From contig OW203767.1 in NCBI GenBank assembly GCA_934045905.1, positions 23,129,073 to 23,193,072 on the forward strand: a stretch of 64,000 nucleotides of DNA. Direction: 5' to 3'. The DNA comes from Leuctra nigra. Lineage: Eukaryota > Arthropoda > Insecta > Plecoptera > Leuctridae. Below are positions 13,557 through 24,119 of the stretch, piece by piece. The position numbers and the translations under genes were made by a program. Below the pieces are notes generated by a model that made no database searches, was not told the origin of the DNA, and was given only the letters and a program-made list of their open reading frames with translations. Within the stretch, counting starts at the first letter, position 1. Every line of letters begins with the position of its first letter.

Positions 13557-13893
13557 TTAATTGTAAGGTGTGAAATGAACTGGGTATTTGTCCATCAAGA
13601 CATGGGCAAATCAAGACATATTCGCCATGTCATTTATGTATCAACATAATGTCACTTCACAGAGAGCTGTCAGGCTTTTGAAGGAAAGCTTGAGATTTAT
13701 AATAATTACATTCTTAATTAAATTTAACAACGCAGAGAACGTATTTACAAAGAAACGTGAATTAGGTTGGAATAATTGAACAATGAGGCCAAGAACTAAT
13801 AGTAATTAGTATAATTCATTTCATTCTCGGGACTCTTTGCCCAATTGCTATGTTTTGAAACTACAGGTTATTGGTGACGGATGAAGAGGGTAA

Positions 13894-14468
13894 AGGCCCA
13901 TGCACAATTGACATAACCCGCAGCCGCAACCCGTAACCCGCAGCCGCAACACGCAACCCGTATCACTATCAGTGCACAATTGACATAACCAAGACGTTAC
14001 GGACCAAAGAAACCAAAGCATATAGAGTGAAAAAATACGACGCACACATCACGGCATCATTGTTCGCAAGGCACGGCTTCCTCTTCGTCGGACATAAATA
14101 AACAAGAAAAGACGAAAAATCTAGGAAAAATAATGACAACACAGTTTTGACGGCTGGGTTAGGTTATGCTGTTGTAAGTAGAAGCTAGTTTGACTTTGAT
14201 TTTAACCTGTGATATTTGTCTATTTCCGTTTCCGGTTTTGTTATCTCATTCTGATTGGCTGCCCGTCAGAATGTGGGCGTGGCCTGACGTAGCTTACGTA
14301 AAATTGTTGAATCTTGGTCAAGTCTTGCGGGCTACGGGCTACGGCTGCGGGTTGCGTGTTGCGGGTATGTCGATTGTGCGCGGGTGCATTGGTATGCATT
14401 GTTTCAACTTTTCACGCAGTTGCGCTTACGGGTTGCGGCTGCGGGTTATGTCAATTGTGCATGGGCCT
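13894..14468. mobile_element. TTAA-flanked palindromic MITE (E1) with ACCCGCAGCCGC arms
   Basis: AGGCCCATGCACAATTGAC on the left is mirrored by GTCAATTGTGCATGGGCCT on the right. The arms are built from CCCGCAGCCGCAACCCG-type repeats. The flanks are GTAA on the left and TTAA on the right. The right TTAA is shared with the next element. No coding capacity is visible. Confidence 0.85.
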
Positions 14469-14472
14469 TTAA

Positions 14473-14981
14473 GCTGGGTCCACATAGGCCGTTTTTCCGT
14501 TTTGCGTTTTCCGTTTTTACTCATTGAACATCTCCGTTTTTAGTAGGACTGCCCACATAGAGCGTTTTGCGTTTTGCGTCTTCTACAAAAACTTTTTTAA
14601 GCACCTTGATCCCCGCCTGGTTAAAACTTTACTTTTGAGATGTCAGGAGGCCGTGGAAAACAAAAAATGTTCTTTCAACATTATTTATATCTGTCAGTGA
14701 CAGTTTGTGAGTATTTAGATGGGCTAATTTTCTTCCCAAGTATGTAATTTTAAAATAATGCATCTAGTGTTAGATCGGCCATGTTATTTGACCATGTGAC
14801 GTAGTCGTACGTGATTGGTTATTAAAAGTTTTACGTCACTTCCGCCGTGCGTCTTTTTTAAAATCCTCGTTGAAGTTTATGCGGCGCGGCGAGGATAAAA
14901 TCCGCGTGCGGCGGGCTTGTGATTGGTCAAGAGAGAAAAACGGAAAACGCAAAACGGAAAAACGGCCTATGTGGACCCAGC
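14473..14981. mobile_element. TTAA-flanked palindromic MITE (E2) with CCGTTTT arms
   Basis: GCTGGGTCCACATAGGCCG and its exact complement form the ends, each followed by CCGTTTTTCCGTTTTGCG-type repeats. TTAA lies on both sides (14469-14472 and 14982-14985). Its right TTAA is the left TTAA of E3. Confidence 0.85.
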
Positions 14982-14985
14982 TTAA

Positions 14986-15997
14986 GGATGATCTAGACCA
15001 CGTGACCACCTACGTCATGCCCTGCAATCTTCAAAACGAATCAGGCCGCCATTACATTTTTAAGAAGAAAAGATGGGTTCACTTTCGTTCGAATAACTTC
15101 ATAATTACCCTAGCTACAATAATTCGGTCAAGGACTTGGGTGTTAATAAAAGATCGCTCTCAATGTTTCATATGACACGTTAATAATGAAAATGCTTTAC
15201 TGAACTAAAAAGTGGGTTTTCACTACGGCAAAACGTCGGCAAAACGTCGACCACGACACGCAAATCAAGTCTCATTAAACTGGACAATACGAAAATATTA
15301 AACACATACCTGCAGTTATGATCTATACGATATTCCTTATTTTTCACGACGGCTTTTTCATATCTTTTACAAGCACAACACATCTCCAAATTACTTCAAC
15401 AAGCCTACATATTACACCGTCTGGCTCCTCGTATTTAAGTTTTGTCAACTGTCAGGTTAGAACCACTGCCTTCTTTATTATGACTTTTCGAAGCAAGGTC
15501 AGGAGTTTCCAAGGTTGTTTCTTTGGCGTGACAGTAAAACAAAACTTAAATACGATGAGCCAGACGGTGTAATATGTAGCTCGTTGAAGTAATTTGGAGA
15601 TGTGTTGTGCTTGTAAAAGATATGAAAATATCGTCGTGAAAAATAAGGAATATCGTATAGATCATAACTGCAGGTATGTGTTTAATATTTTCGTATTGTC
15701 CAGTTTAATGAGACTTGATTTGCGTGTCGTGGTCGACGTTTTGCCGACGTTTTGCCGTAGTGAAAACCCACTTTTTAGTTCAGTAAAGCATTTTCATTAT
15801 TAACGTGTCATATGAAACATTGAGAGCGATCTTTTATTAACACCCAAGTCCTTGACCGAATTATTGTAGCTAGGGTAATTATGAAGTTATTCGAACAAAA
15901 GTGAACCCATCTTTTCTTCTGAAAAATGTAATGGCGGCCTGATTCGTTTTGAAGATTGCAGGGCATGACGTAGGTGGTCACGTGGTCTAGATCATCC
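14986..15997. mobile_element. 1-kb TTAA-flanked giant hairpin element (E3)
   Basis: Two arms of about 460 bp (14986-15445 and 15539-15997) are nearly perfect complements around a spacer of about 93 bp. The tips are GGATGATCTAGACCACGTG. TTAA flanks both ends. Identical 69-codon open frames appear on opposite strands in the two arms only because of the symmetry; they are not genes. E4 at 40626-41645 is the same family. Confidence 0.9.
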
Positions 15998-16006
15998 TTA
16001 AGTATG

Positions 16007-16611
16007 GAAGTTGGGAAGGAGGCGACCGTGGCTTAATAATAGTAAAACCTGCACATTTAACTGCATTTTTTTGTATTATTGGTTTTTACAGGATACATTT
16101 ATACACTAAAAAGTAAACTGAAGCCCCACAAAGCCACATAATGGCTTGACTGCGGGGCAGAATTCATTATTAAAAAACACAAAAACACATCACGAACTCT
16201 TCAAATAATAACAGTATATAGGTACACAGTAAACAATACATAATACATACATAAGGCATTCATACAACAGACTTCATACAGATCACTTAAAAACTATATA
16301 ATACTCTCTTCAAGAAGCCATATTTTGAGTGGCTTCTTGATATCGGAAACTTTATCAAAACCATAGAAAACATTTGGCAAAATATTAAAGAAGTAAGGGA
16401 CTAAGAATTTTCTTTGCTGTCGACCATAAGAATTTATCACAGCATTCGACGTTACAAATTTATTTCTATTTCTTGTCTCATAGGAATGCTGTGATAAATT
16501 CGTATACTCATCTTCAAAATAGTTACTCAAAATAAACACATAAAAATTTAGTTGTTGCGTTGTAAGCCAGCCGCAATTAGATTTTTTTTCCATATATAAT
16601 ATTCCAAATCT
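16007..16611 (-). mobile_element. LINE 3' fragment (RT C-terminus and tail)
   Basis: The minus-strand frame at 16294-16593 contains the end-of-ORF signature of CR1/Jockey-like LINEs, with HSYETRNRNKF, an S-x-GRQQRKF block and FFNILPN. Below it lies a 3' UTR-like stretch to an A-rich run near 16061-16075. The 5' end is truncated near 16611, where no upstream RT motifs follow. At 16007-16035 it abuts a piece of the dispersed repeat also seen at 53.6 kb. Confidence 0.75.
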
Positions 16612-16814
16612 CGACTGAGGGCAACCGGAATCAGACCAGAGGCTTTTGAGAGCAAGTGCAGGGTGCGCCTGCCTGAGAAAAATCAGGATTACGCTATTGA
16701 GATTTATTTATTATTCAAATGTATTCGTAAATATAGATTATTTTGCAAGTTATGGCTATTTACACACGTGTGGTTTCGATTAAATTACTTAGTGTAGGTA
16801 AGTAGTTAATCTTG

Positions 16815-16835
16815 CCCCCCCCCCCCCCCCCCCCC
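16815..16835. repeat. C21 tract at the left border of the BATH duplication
   Basis: Uninterrupted poly-C. Sequence to its right (AAGTTTCAAGCACACTTCCC and on) is the 3' flank shared by BATH copies 1 and 2. Similar C tracts at 20708-20726 and 32209-32226 mark the other borders. Confidence 0.8.
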
Positions 16836-17856
16836 AAGTTTCAAGCACACTTCCCGTGTCTGTCTTCTCTTCATCTGATGGCGAGGGTGGGGTGGAGTTG
16901 ACCTCCCTCAACATGAGTGACATAATGACCTCGTTAGTCAAGTGTTCAACTCTCAACTCACTTCATCTTTCAGTCGGCAATCAGCTAAGTCACACCACGA
17001 GTGAGCGAATGCAATGTCTTAGGGGCCGGGTGATGGAGGCAGGGTGGACACATATGTAGTTAAGAATGTGTTGTGAACATGAACATATTTATTATTCACT
17101 TGAAAACGCAATTCATCCATCGGCTATACATTTTCAGGGAAATAACAGCATTTGAGTCCTAGAAGCAAACCTAGTCTTGTACATTTTTAATTTAAAAAAA
17201 TGCTTTCCTCATTATTGTTTACATTCTTGATCGTAAGTTAAGAGTAAAAAAGCACGTGTAACCTCCTCAATTCGGCGTTTCATCGAAAATCACGTTTTTA
17301 CATACAAACTTATTATCCATCCATCAATTCACAAGCAAACGCGTCTAGTCTAACCCATGTATGAACACCTTCTTGGACGCAAAACTCGTCTTTATCCTAC
17401 AAAATTATTTTCTAAAATCGACTTATCCATAATGATATTTTTACATATTTTTATGTAGTTTGGAAAGATATCACATTATAATATCAAAGATAGCTTTGAA
17501 ATAAGAATATCTAAATAAATAAATGTAATTGGAAACCTGTTTCATTAAAAAATGAACAATACAAGTAGTTAGGTAATATTTAAAATTTACTTAATTCAAA
17601 ATACTCTTCTTTGATATAAAAGGGTTAAATACCCTTTGGAGATCGTAAATCATTTGTTAAATTTCTTTAGCTCTGTACAAAGTTAAGAAGAAACTATCTT
17701 GATTATAATTTTATTTGTCTCCAAACCGATTCTACCTGTTGACATGTATAAGAATTTAAGAAAATATTAATATTGACGTTTTCTTCTAGAGGCTTGTAAT
17801 TATATATTTAGATTAAATTAAATACAAATTACAAGTTAATCTTAAAAATGTAAATA
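16836..17856. repeat. 3' flank of BATH copy 1, duplicated downstream of copy 2
   Basis: This matches 20733-23257, with insertions removed, almost word for word, for example CAGTCGGCAATCAGCTAAGT, TTTGAGTCCTAGAAGCAAAC and GGCGTTTCATCGAAAA. The block at 16840-17030 recurs again at 42010-42205 and is open on both strands. An AATAAA on the minus strand (17710-17715) may serve copy 1. Confidence 0.8.
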
Positions 17857-20466
17857 TTACGTGACTATTCTAAAATAATGAATGCCAGCTTGTCGTGTCT
17901 CTAAGACTCGCGTACACGTGCAAAGCAAATTGTTTTGCTTACACTGGGCACACAAAATGCTCTTCAGAATCTCCAGAACTGATCCAGGATTTGATTTTTC
18001 CAATTCTTTCCAGGCTTCAGTCAGCGACACCGATCTTATATTCCTGTAAATAAGGATTTTATTAGAATAAATCGTAATAAATCAGCGTTTAATTCACCAT
18101 TTTGAGGGCTATAGCTCACATAAAATTGACAGAATAGTGCAGAATGTGATACTAATTTTTCCTTTGGCAATCTTATAGGAAATTTTCCGCTCTTTCATAA
18201 TTTTGAGATCCTCAAAAAATTGGCCAGCCATTTTGGGCTCCAGGGCTATCCAAAGTGCCAAAAATCAACTTTTTCTAGGCTATTGTACGCTATTGTACAG
18301 GTATCGAAACCTTTAGGTCTCCACCCCCCCCCCCCCCCCCAAAGGGTAAATTTCGTGACCCATCGACTTTTAATTTGAACCTGCATAAGCAAATGCAACC
18401 TTGAAAAATAAATTCCCTGAAAATGGCGGTCATTTTAGAGCATTTACCCGCCGACATTATTAATTTCTTGAATAAATACATTTGGTCAGACTAAGAATTT
18501 TAAATTTTTAAACGTACCTTCTTGACACATCGTTTATTATACAAGAACAGTAAATTAACAAAAAAATTATATTTTAACTGAAATACAATATTTTTTTTGC
18601 ACTTTGGACAGCCCGGAGCCTAAAATGACCGTCCGATTTTTTGAGGATCGAAATTATGAAAGAGCGGAAAATTTCCTATAAGACGGACAGCCAAAGAAAA
18701 AATTAGTATCACATTTTGCACTATTTTTGTGCTTACAACCCTCACTACCAGCATTAAGTTGATACATACTTGCGTATAAAGTTCTCGGCGGCTGTCTTCA
18801 GTTCGTCGACATTGTACAAGACAGCGACGGCCATCAGTTGAGTCACATTCTCGTTGCTAAAGAGCTTCACCAACGCCGTAGAGCAAGCTGCAGTCAAATC
18901 AGGGATGTCGTACTGGAGAAATCACAAACTACATTCAAAACAAGTGGGGAAAATCATATTTACGACGATAGTCGACTGGATGAGTTATTTCGTATCTATA
19001 CCTAAATGTTTTGCCCTGACCATTATTTAATATGATATGATTATAACCTGAAGCCCGGGCGTAGGGCTGAGTTATAATAACCTCCTACATTGAAATATAT
19101 TGAATATTCAATATGAATTTATTGAATATTGAAGTTACGACTTGCAGTCCATTGTGGACTGGCCTGGCAGGTCGTCCATCTTGTAGTGTAAGGTATAGAT
19201 TTCGCTCTGTACGCACATTGATCAAACCTCTACTTCGATTAATTTTCTAGAAGATAAAACACAAAATGTTTAGATAATATACCTTATCAGCAGCTCCCAA
19301 CAGGTCCAGCAACAGATCCTTGTTGAGTTCGCTGTTGTCATCCAAACATCCCGAGTAGACGAATCTCAGCAACATCTTCATCACCGCCTCCTCGATGTCC
19401 TCGATCACGATCTCACTGGTCTTGGACTCTGCCATGTCAGCTTTCAACATGGCGGCGAAGACAGGGCTGCGACTTGCAAGGATGCACTTGTGAGCTTTTA
19501 GAACTTCGTTGCCAACTTTCAGTGTGACGTCAGAGAAGTCTCCGTCCGTGAGAAGCTGGAGGTAGTTTGCTGACATGGTCTGGAAGAAAGTGCATCAGAA
19601 TCATTCAAATACAAACATGGTCACTTCTAACTTCTAAGTAAGGTTTTTGCACACAAATAATTGATCTAGCTTAGCCAGCGTCTCCATTCTGCACTTTTGG
19701 GCACTTCCTCTATTTTTTCATATCTGTTTGGACGCCACAGGTCACATTGTTTCTCCAATCGAGCTGAAATTTTGCACATACTTCATTTTCATTAACAAAA
19801 ATAAGTAGGCACAAAGAGAGAAGTGGAGTAAGTAGTAATCTTTTCGCCCTATGTCCTTAGGTGTGAAAGTTTAGGTGTCATTTGACTTGAGAAGGTCAGA
19901 TGGCCCATGGCGTGTGTGACGTATTCCTCAAATCTTCATGTTTGGTTTGTACTTTGGATTTTCCCTAACGGTTTTCTACATTGTATTTAACACAATTGAG
20001 ATCGGCTGTCTTCGTGAGAAACGAACAGTAAATGATATCAAAAACGTTATTACTCTCTTATCAGATTAGTGATTACCATACAGTCCGGCTTTGAGAAGAA
20101 ATAAACCAGGCGTTTCCATCACCTACCTGAGAGTGCTCGGATATATGCTTCAACCTATTATCAACTTCAACATGCCTGATAATACATACAGCTTTTATAA
20201 TTTGACTATAGGACACATTCAGAGGGAATCCCCATCCTTGTTATTGAATGAATGTATCAGCCCCGAACATCGTTTCACATTTTCTAATTACTCCAATTAG
20301 GTGATCCATTATTCAACGTTAATTTGCCACGAGGAAATAATTATATCTTGATATAAACTGAAGGCACCTCTAACTGTCCTTCTTCACGACACATTCCGTG
20401 CTGCCTATAAGGACACTTCACTAGTATTGGTCCATCAACAGCTAAAGACTCGATTTGTGACGACAA
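17857..20466 (-). pseudogene. BATH copy 1: intact BTB-BACK exons behind a broken MATH exon
   Basis: Exons on the minus strand are a MATH remnant 20127-20466, BTB 19283-19579, BACK/3-box 18770-18912 and last 17857-18043 (stop TAA). The last three are open, have AG/GT borders and keep the family phases 0, 0 and 2. The BTB carries KAHKCILASRSPVF, as in SPOP. The MATH exon has lost both start ATGs (one is now TTG), has internal deletions after ECVVKK and after the leucine-rich segment, and has a stop replacing Glu just before QGWGF. The full MATH-BTB protein therefore cannot be made. The in-frame ATG at the second codon of the BTB exon could give a BTB-only protein of about 207 aa if a promoter exists in the preceding intron. 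The C-terminus ends GIHYFRIVT. It is closest to copy 2, of which it is a tandem duplicate. Confidence 0.85.
18104..18743. mobile_element. Inverted-repeat element in the last intron of BATH copy 1
   Basis: The left arm, from GAGGGCTATAGCTCA, is mirrored from TTGTGCTTACAACCCTC at the right. Shared words such as GGAAATTTTCCGCTCTTTCA give arms of about 160 bp. A C17 tract lies in the middle at 18324-18340. The corresponding intron of copy 2 (24286-24361) lacks it, so it inserted after the duplication or was lost from copy 2. Confidence 0.7.
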
Positions 20467-20755
20467 CTTGTCTCAGCTCAAAGTAACACTGAACAGGAAA
20501 TGCAGCTAGCAGCGTGACTGATAACAGAGTACTGCAGGTCAATAAGAAAATAGAGATAATGCAGCGCCTTATCTTAATATGTTTAAAGTGATTAGCTAAT
20601 AATAATAAACACTTAACACAGTTGGTCTGTATTTAACAATAATTGATCTAATGACATCAAACACAAAGACGTAACTAGAGAAAGTCCCCTGGAAAATATA
20701 AATTGTGCCCCCCCCCCCCCCCCCCCTCCACCACCCTCAAGTGTTCAACTCTTAA
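20467..20755. other. 5' flank of BATH copy 1 with a C19 tract at the duplication junction
   Basis: 20467-20707 matches the 5' flank of copy 2 (31369-32208), for example TTGATCTAATGACATC and AACACAAAG. At the C19 tract (20708-20726) the sequence switches to the 3' flank type (CAAGTGTTCAACTC), so the tract is the tandem-duplication junction. Confidence 0.7.
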
Positions 20756-20961
20756 TCGCAATTTACACGGAGCAACTTCTTGTTCAACTTCTGTGCCACA
20801 CTTCTCACACTTCTTGATAGAAATTAGAACATGATCCAAATGATACAAAAGTTGAGCTCAATTCCTGTAATAAGAAGTTGCGTCGTGTAAATACCAAGTT
20901 GTATGAAAAGTGCGAATGTGACACAGAAGTTGATCAAGAAATTGTACCGTGTAAATCCCTC
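20756..20961. mobile_element. TTAA-type MITE (E9), TTTACACGG family
   Basis: The left end TCGCAATTTACACGGAGCAAC is preceded by TTAA. The right end, CCGTGTAAATCCCTC, is followed by TTTA. Imperfect inverted arms contain CAACTTCT and AGAAGTTG words. E8 at 32276-32462 belongs to the same family. The flanks GTGTTCAACTC and CACTTCATCTTTCAG are contiguous at 16939-16968, giving an empty site. Confidence 0.65.
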
Positions 20962-21050
20962 TTTATTCACACTTCATCTTTCAGTCGGCAATCAGCTAAG
21001 TCACACTACGACTCACGAGTGAGTAAATGCAATGTCTTAGGGGCCGGGTG

Positions 21051-22516
21051 GCGTATTTCCGAATTGCACCCGATTTCGGCACCATGCAACTTTGTCACGC
21101 CCCTTATATACTCTCTGACCGAAAAACATTAGAGTATTTTTGTACTGTCTGCCAAGAAACATTTACCTTATATTTAATGTCAAATTGTAAATTAAAATAT
21201 AAGAATTGATTGGATAGGTATTATTAAAACATACTTTTTTAATTCATTCATCAAATTATCATCATAAATGCTTTCTAATAAAGTAGGACGATGATAGTAA
21301 GCATAATTATATTGTTATTCATTGAAAAGTACACTGTTACAATTTTCACTCTTTATTCTGTATAATTTGGTACACACATGCAATACAACACAATAGCATT
21401 ATGATGTGCTTTTAAAAACATCTTTTAATATGGTGATTTTTTTTGATTTTTATTAATGGTGTAACTATCATTCAGACAGTTTCTTCATGTACAAACATAC
21501 AACATTCATTTTTAATGACAATGAGAGAGTCTAATATCCTTGGGTTCCGTCACTTATTAGGTAGGTCACTTATTAGGTAATTTTCCTAATAGTGTCTAAA
21601 TCTTAAAAAGCATATCACAATGATTGTAATTATTCAGATCTTGTTTATATCACAATGAAATAATCGCAAGCAGGTGACACATTAGGTGTACTTATTTTGT
21701 TGAGATAATTACTTAAAATATCTAATAAGAAGATAAGTTATTATCATATTCTTGATATTAACTAAACTCACACTATTATAAAAGAAATGCATTGACAGTT
21801 ATTTCGAAATTTTTGAAACCAATCACTGTTAATTTAAAGTGGAACCACTTCTATAAATTCGTAAATCTCAAAACACATCACATAAAACGGCTTGATGGTA
21901 GAAGATCTCCAAAAAAAACACACTATCACCGACACCAACACATTTTCAAAACCTGAAATGTCACTGTTGTAGTAATTGTGTTTCGGATATGTATCATTGG
22001 CTAACTGCAGAAAGTCAAGGTTGAGTAAGGAGAGTAATTAGTCAGCAATAGTTGTATTATTTCTGACAAATTGCTGAAGAACAAAGACAAAAATTAAATT
22101 TACAATTTCACAATCTCAACAAAATACAAAATAAAAGTCTTCAGCGAAAATCACAATTATTTCAGTACGAAACTTTTCATAGAATCAAATTTGATAAGAC
22201 TTAGCCAAGATTTCCGCACACACCAGTCCGTTTTCTACGCAATTACAAACAACTTCGCCCACTTTTTACTGTAGTTTTCACCTTCGAATCGTGGTCTAAC
22301 AACACACTTCCATTTATCTTCTGATATAACGTTACAATTTACAATCACTGCATGTTGATTGTTAATCAAAACCGAAAAAACTGTGTGCGACTTCCATATC
22401 CGCATATGCAGAACTGTTCTCGCTTGACCTGGCGTACTACGCACGCCTCTGGGGGGAGGGGCTTAATATACATATATAGCATCGGTGCTGAAATCGGGTG
22501 CAATTCGGAAATACGC
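21051..22516. mobile_element. 1.47-kb TIR element, probably hAT-type, non-autonomous
   Basis: The ends GCGTATTTCCGAATTGCACC and the exact complement are inverted, and the match runs about 27 bp. The flanks GGCCGGGTG (left) and GGCCGGCGT (right) resemble a degraded 8-9 bp target duplication. The paralogous flank at 17021-17050 reads straight through this point (GGGCCGGGTGATGGAGGC), an empty site. No transposase is visible in the interior. Confidence 0.75.
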
Positions 22517-23506
22517 GGCCGGCGTATGGAGGCAGGGTGGACACGTCATATTATGTATAGTAGAGAATGTGTTGTGAACATGAAAATATGTATTATTGAC
22601 TTGAAAACAAAATGCGTCCATCGACTATAATTTTTCAGTGAAAGAAAAGCATTTGAGTCCTAGAAGCAAACCTCGTCTTGTGCACTTTACATAATAAAAA
22701 TAGCTTTCATCATTATTGTTCTCATTCTTGATCTTATAAGTTAAGAGTAAACAAACACTTGCAAAACTCCTCAACTCGGCGTTTCATCGAAAAGCATGTT
22801 TAAAATGAAAACTTCTTATCCATCAATTCACAAACAAACGCGTCTAGTCTAACCCATGCAAAACACCTTCTTGGACACAAAACGCGTCTTATCCTGCAAC
22901 ATTATATTAAAAAATCGACTTATACTTAATTAATTAATTATTTTAAGTAGTATAATATCAAAGATAGTTTTAAAAAAAGAATAGGTATCTCAATAAATAA
23001 AATGTAATTGGAAACCTGTTTCTTTATAAAATTAGCATTACCAGTAAATAGTAATTAAGATAATATTCAAAATTTACCTGATTCAAAATACTCTTGTATA
23101 TAAAAGGGTTAAATTCCCTTTGGAAATCGTAAATCGTTTGAAGAAAATATGAATAGGTAAGGACGATTTATTCTATAGGTCTGTACTTATATTCTTAGAT
23201 TAAATTAAATACAAATTACAAAATAATCTTAAAAATTTAAATATTACGAAACAATTCTATATTTTTCAAAGAAACGCATTGAATAATAATGTCATCTAAT
23301 TCAAAGTAGGTAAACATAGAAAGATTAAAGAATAACTATTTGATGATGGTATAATATTAATATTATACATTTTTCAATACGAAATCTAGAAACATTTTGA
23401 GTTGTACGTTACTTTTAAATGTCACAAAAGTCATACCAAAATAGGTGGAATCCAGTCATAATTTATTCAAAATTGGCGTTGGCCATAATAAGATTGATTT
23501 TTTTTT
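22517..23506. repeat. 3' flank of BATH copy 2 (paralogous to 17031-17856)
   Basis: Continues the duplicated flank, with TTTGAGTCCTAGAAGCAAAC, GGCGTTTCATCGAAAA and ACGCGTCTAGTCTAACCC. Alignment to copy 1 is lost near 23257. The piece from there to 23506 has no recognisable content. Confidence 0.65.
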
Positions 23507-24119
23507 CAGTATTCAGTATTCAGTATTTTTTATTGTCATTTGTGAATTACATTGTAATTATAAAAGACAGTCATTGATAAACATTGTTCCTTATAAAACT
23601 TATTAAACTACATCCACAACACTATTTAATACACAGCATATTAATTGCTCTCACTTTTGACATGTTTAGTTATAGCCAACTTAAACTCGTGAACATCTTT
23701 GCTATCTTTGATTACTCTAGGGATTTTGTTAAAATCCCTAAACCCTTTATAAAATATACTGTTATTTAACCTACTGTAGTTACAATGCGTAAGAAAAGCA
23801 TCATCTGCATGACGAGTCATGTGTTCATGCAGAGATTTGTCAATGATAAAATACTTTGGCATATACCCTTTATAAATTTTAAAAACAAATATATACACAG
23901 CTATGTCTATCATTTCTCTGATAGTACACCATTTAAGTTTTTCTCTCATGCCACTCGTTGGGGTCATCCTCCTTTCTCTAAGAATACATCGCATTACTTT
24001 GTTCTGCATGATCTGCAACCTATTAATATCTTCTTGTGTGTTATTATAAAACAAAGTATTGCAGTATGTAAAATGCGGTTTTATAATACAGTTATATATC
24101 AAAACCTTATTCCATGTTG
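23507..24119 (-). mobile_element. 5'-truncated LINE fused to the last exon of BATH copy 2
   Basis: The minus-strand frame has the C-terminal signature of CR1/Jockey-type LINE reverse transcriptases: YNCIIKPHFTYCNTL, LQIMQNKVMRCIL and then KIYKGYMPKYF. It ends at 23641. The 3' end near 23507 is three head-to-tail copies of the 7-mer AATACTG (minus sense). Short 3' repeats of this kind are typical of CR1/L2-like elements. Homology to BATH copy 1 stops at the LINE, inside the C-terminal codons of copy 2. The LINE frame differs from the BATH frame. Confidence 0.85.

Noticed and set aside
13588..14543. Open frames in the CCCGCAGCCGC-type arms
   Set aside because: They are Cys/Gly/Leu repeats created by the short tandem motif of E1, in mirror orientation.
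15180..15803. Two nearly identical 69-codon open frames on opposite strands
   Set aside because: They are the two arms of giant hairpin E3; symmetry explains the duplication, and the peptide has no motif.
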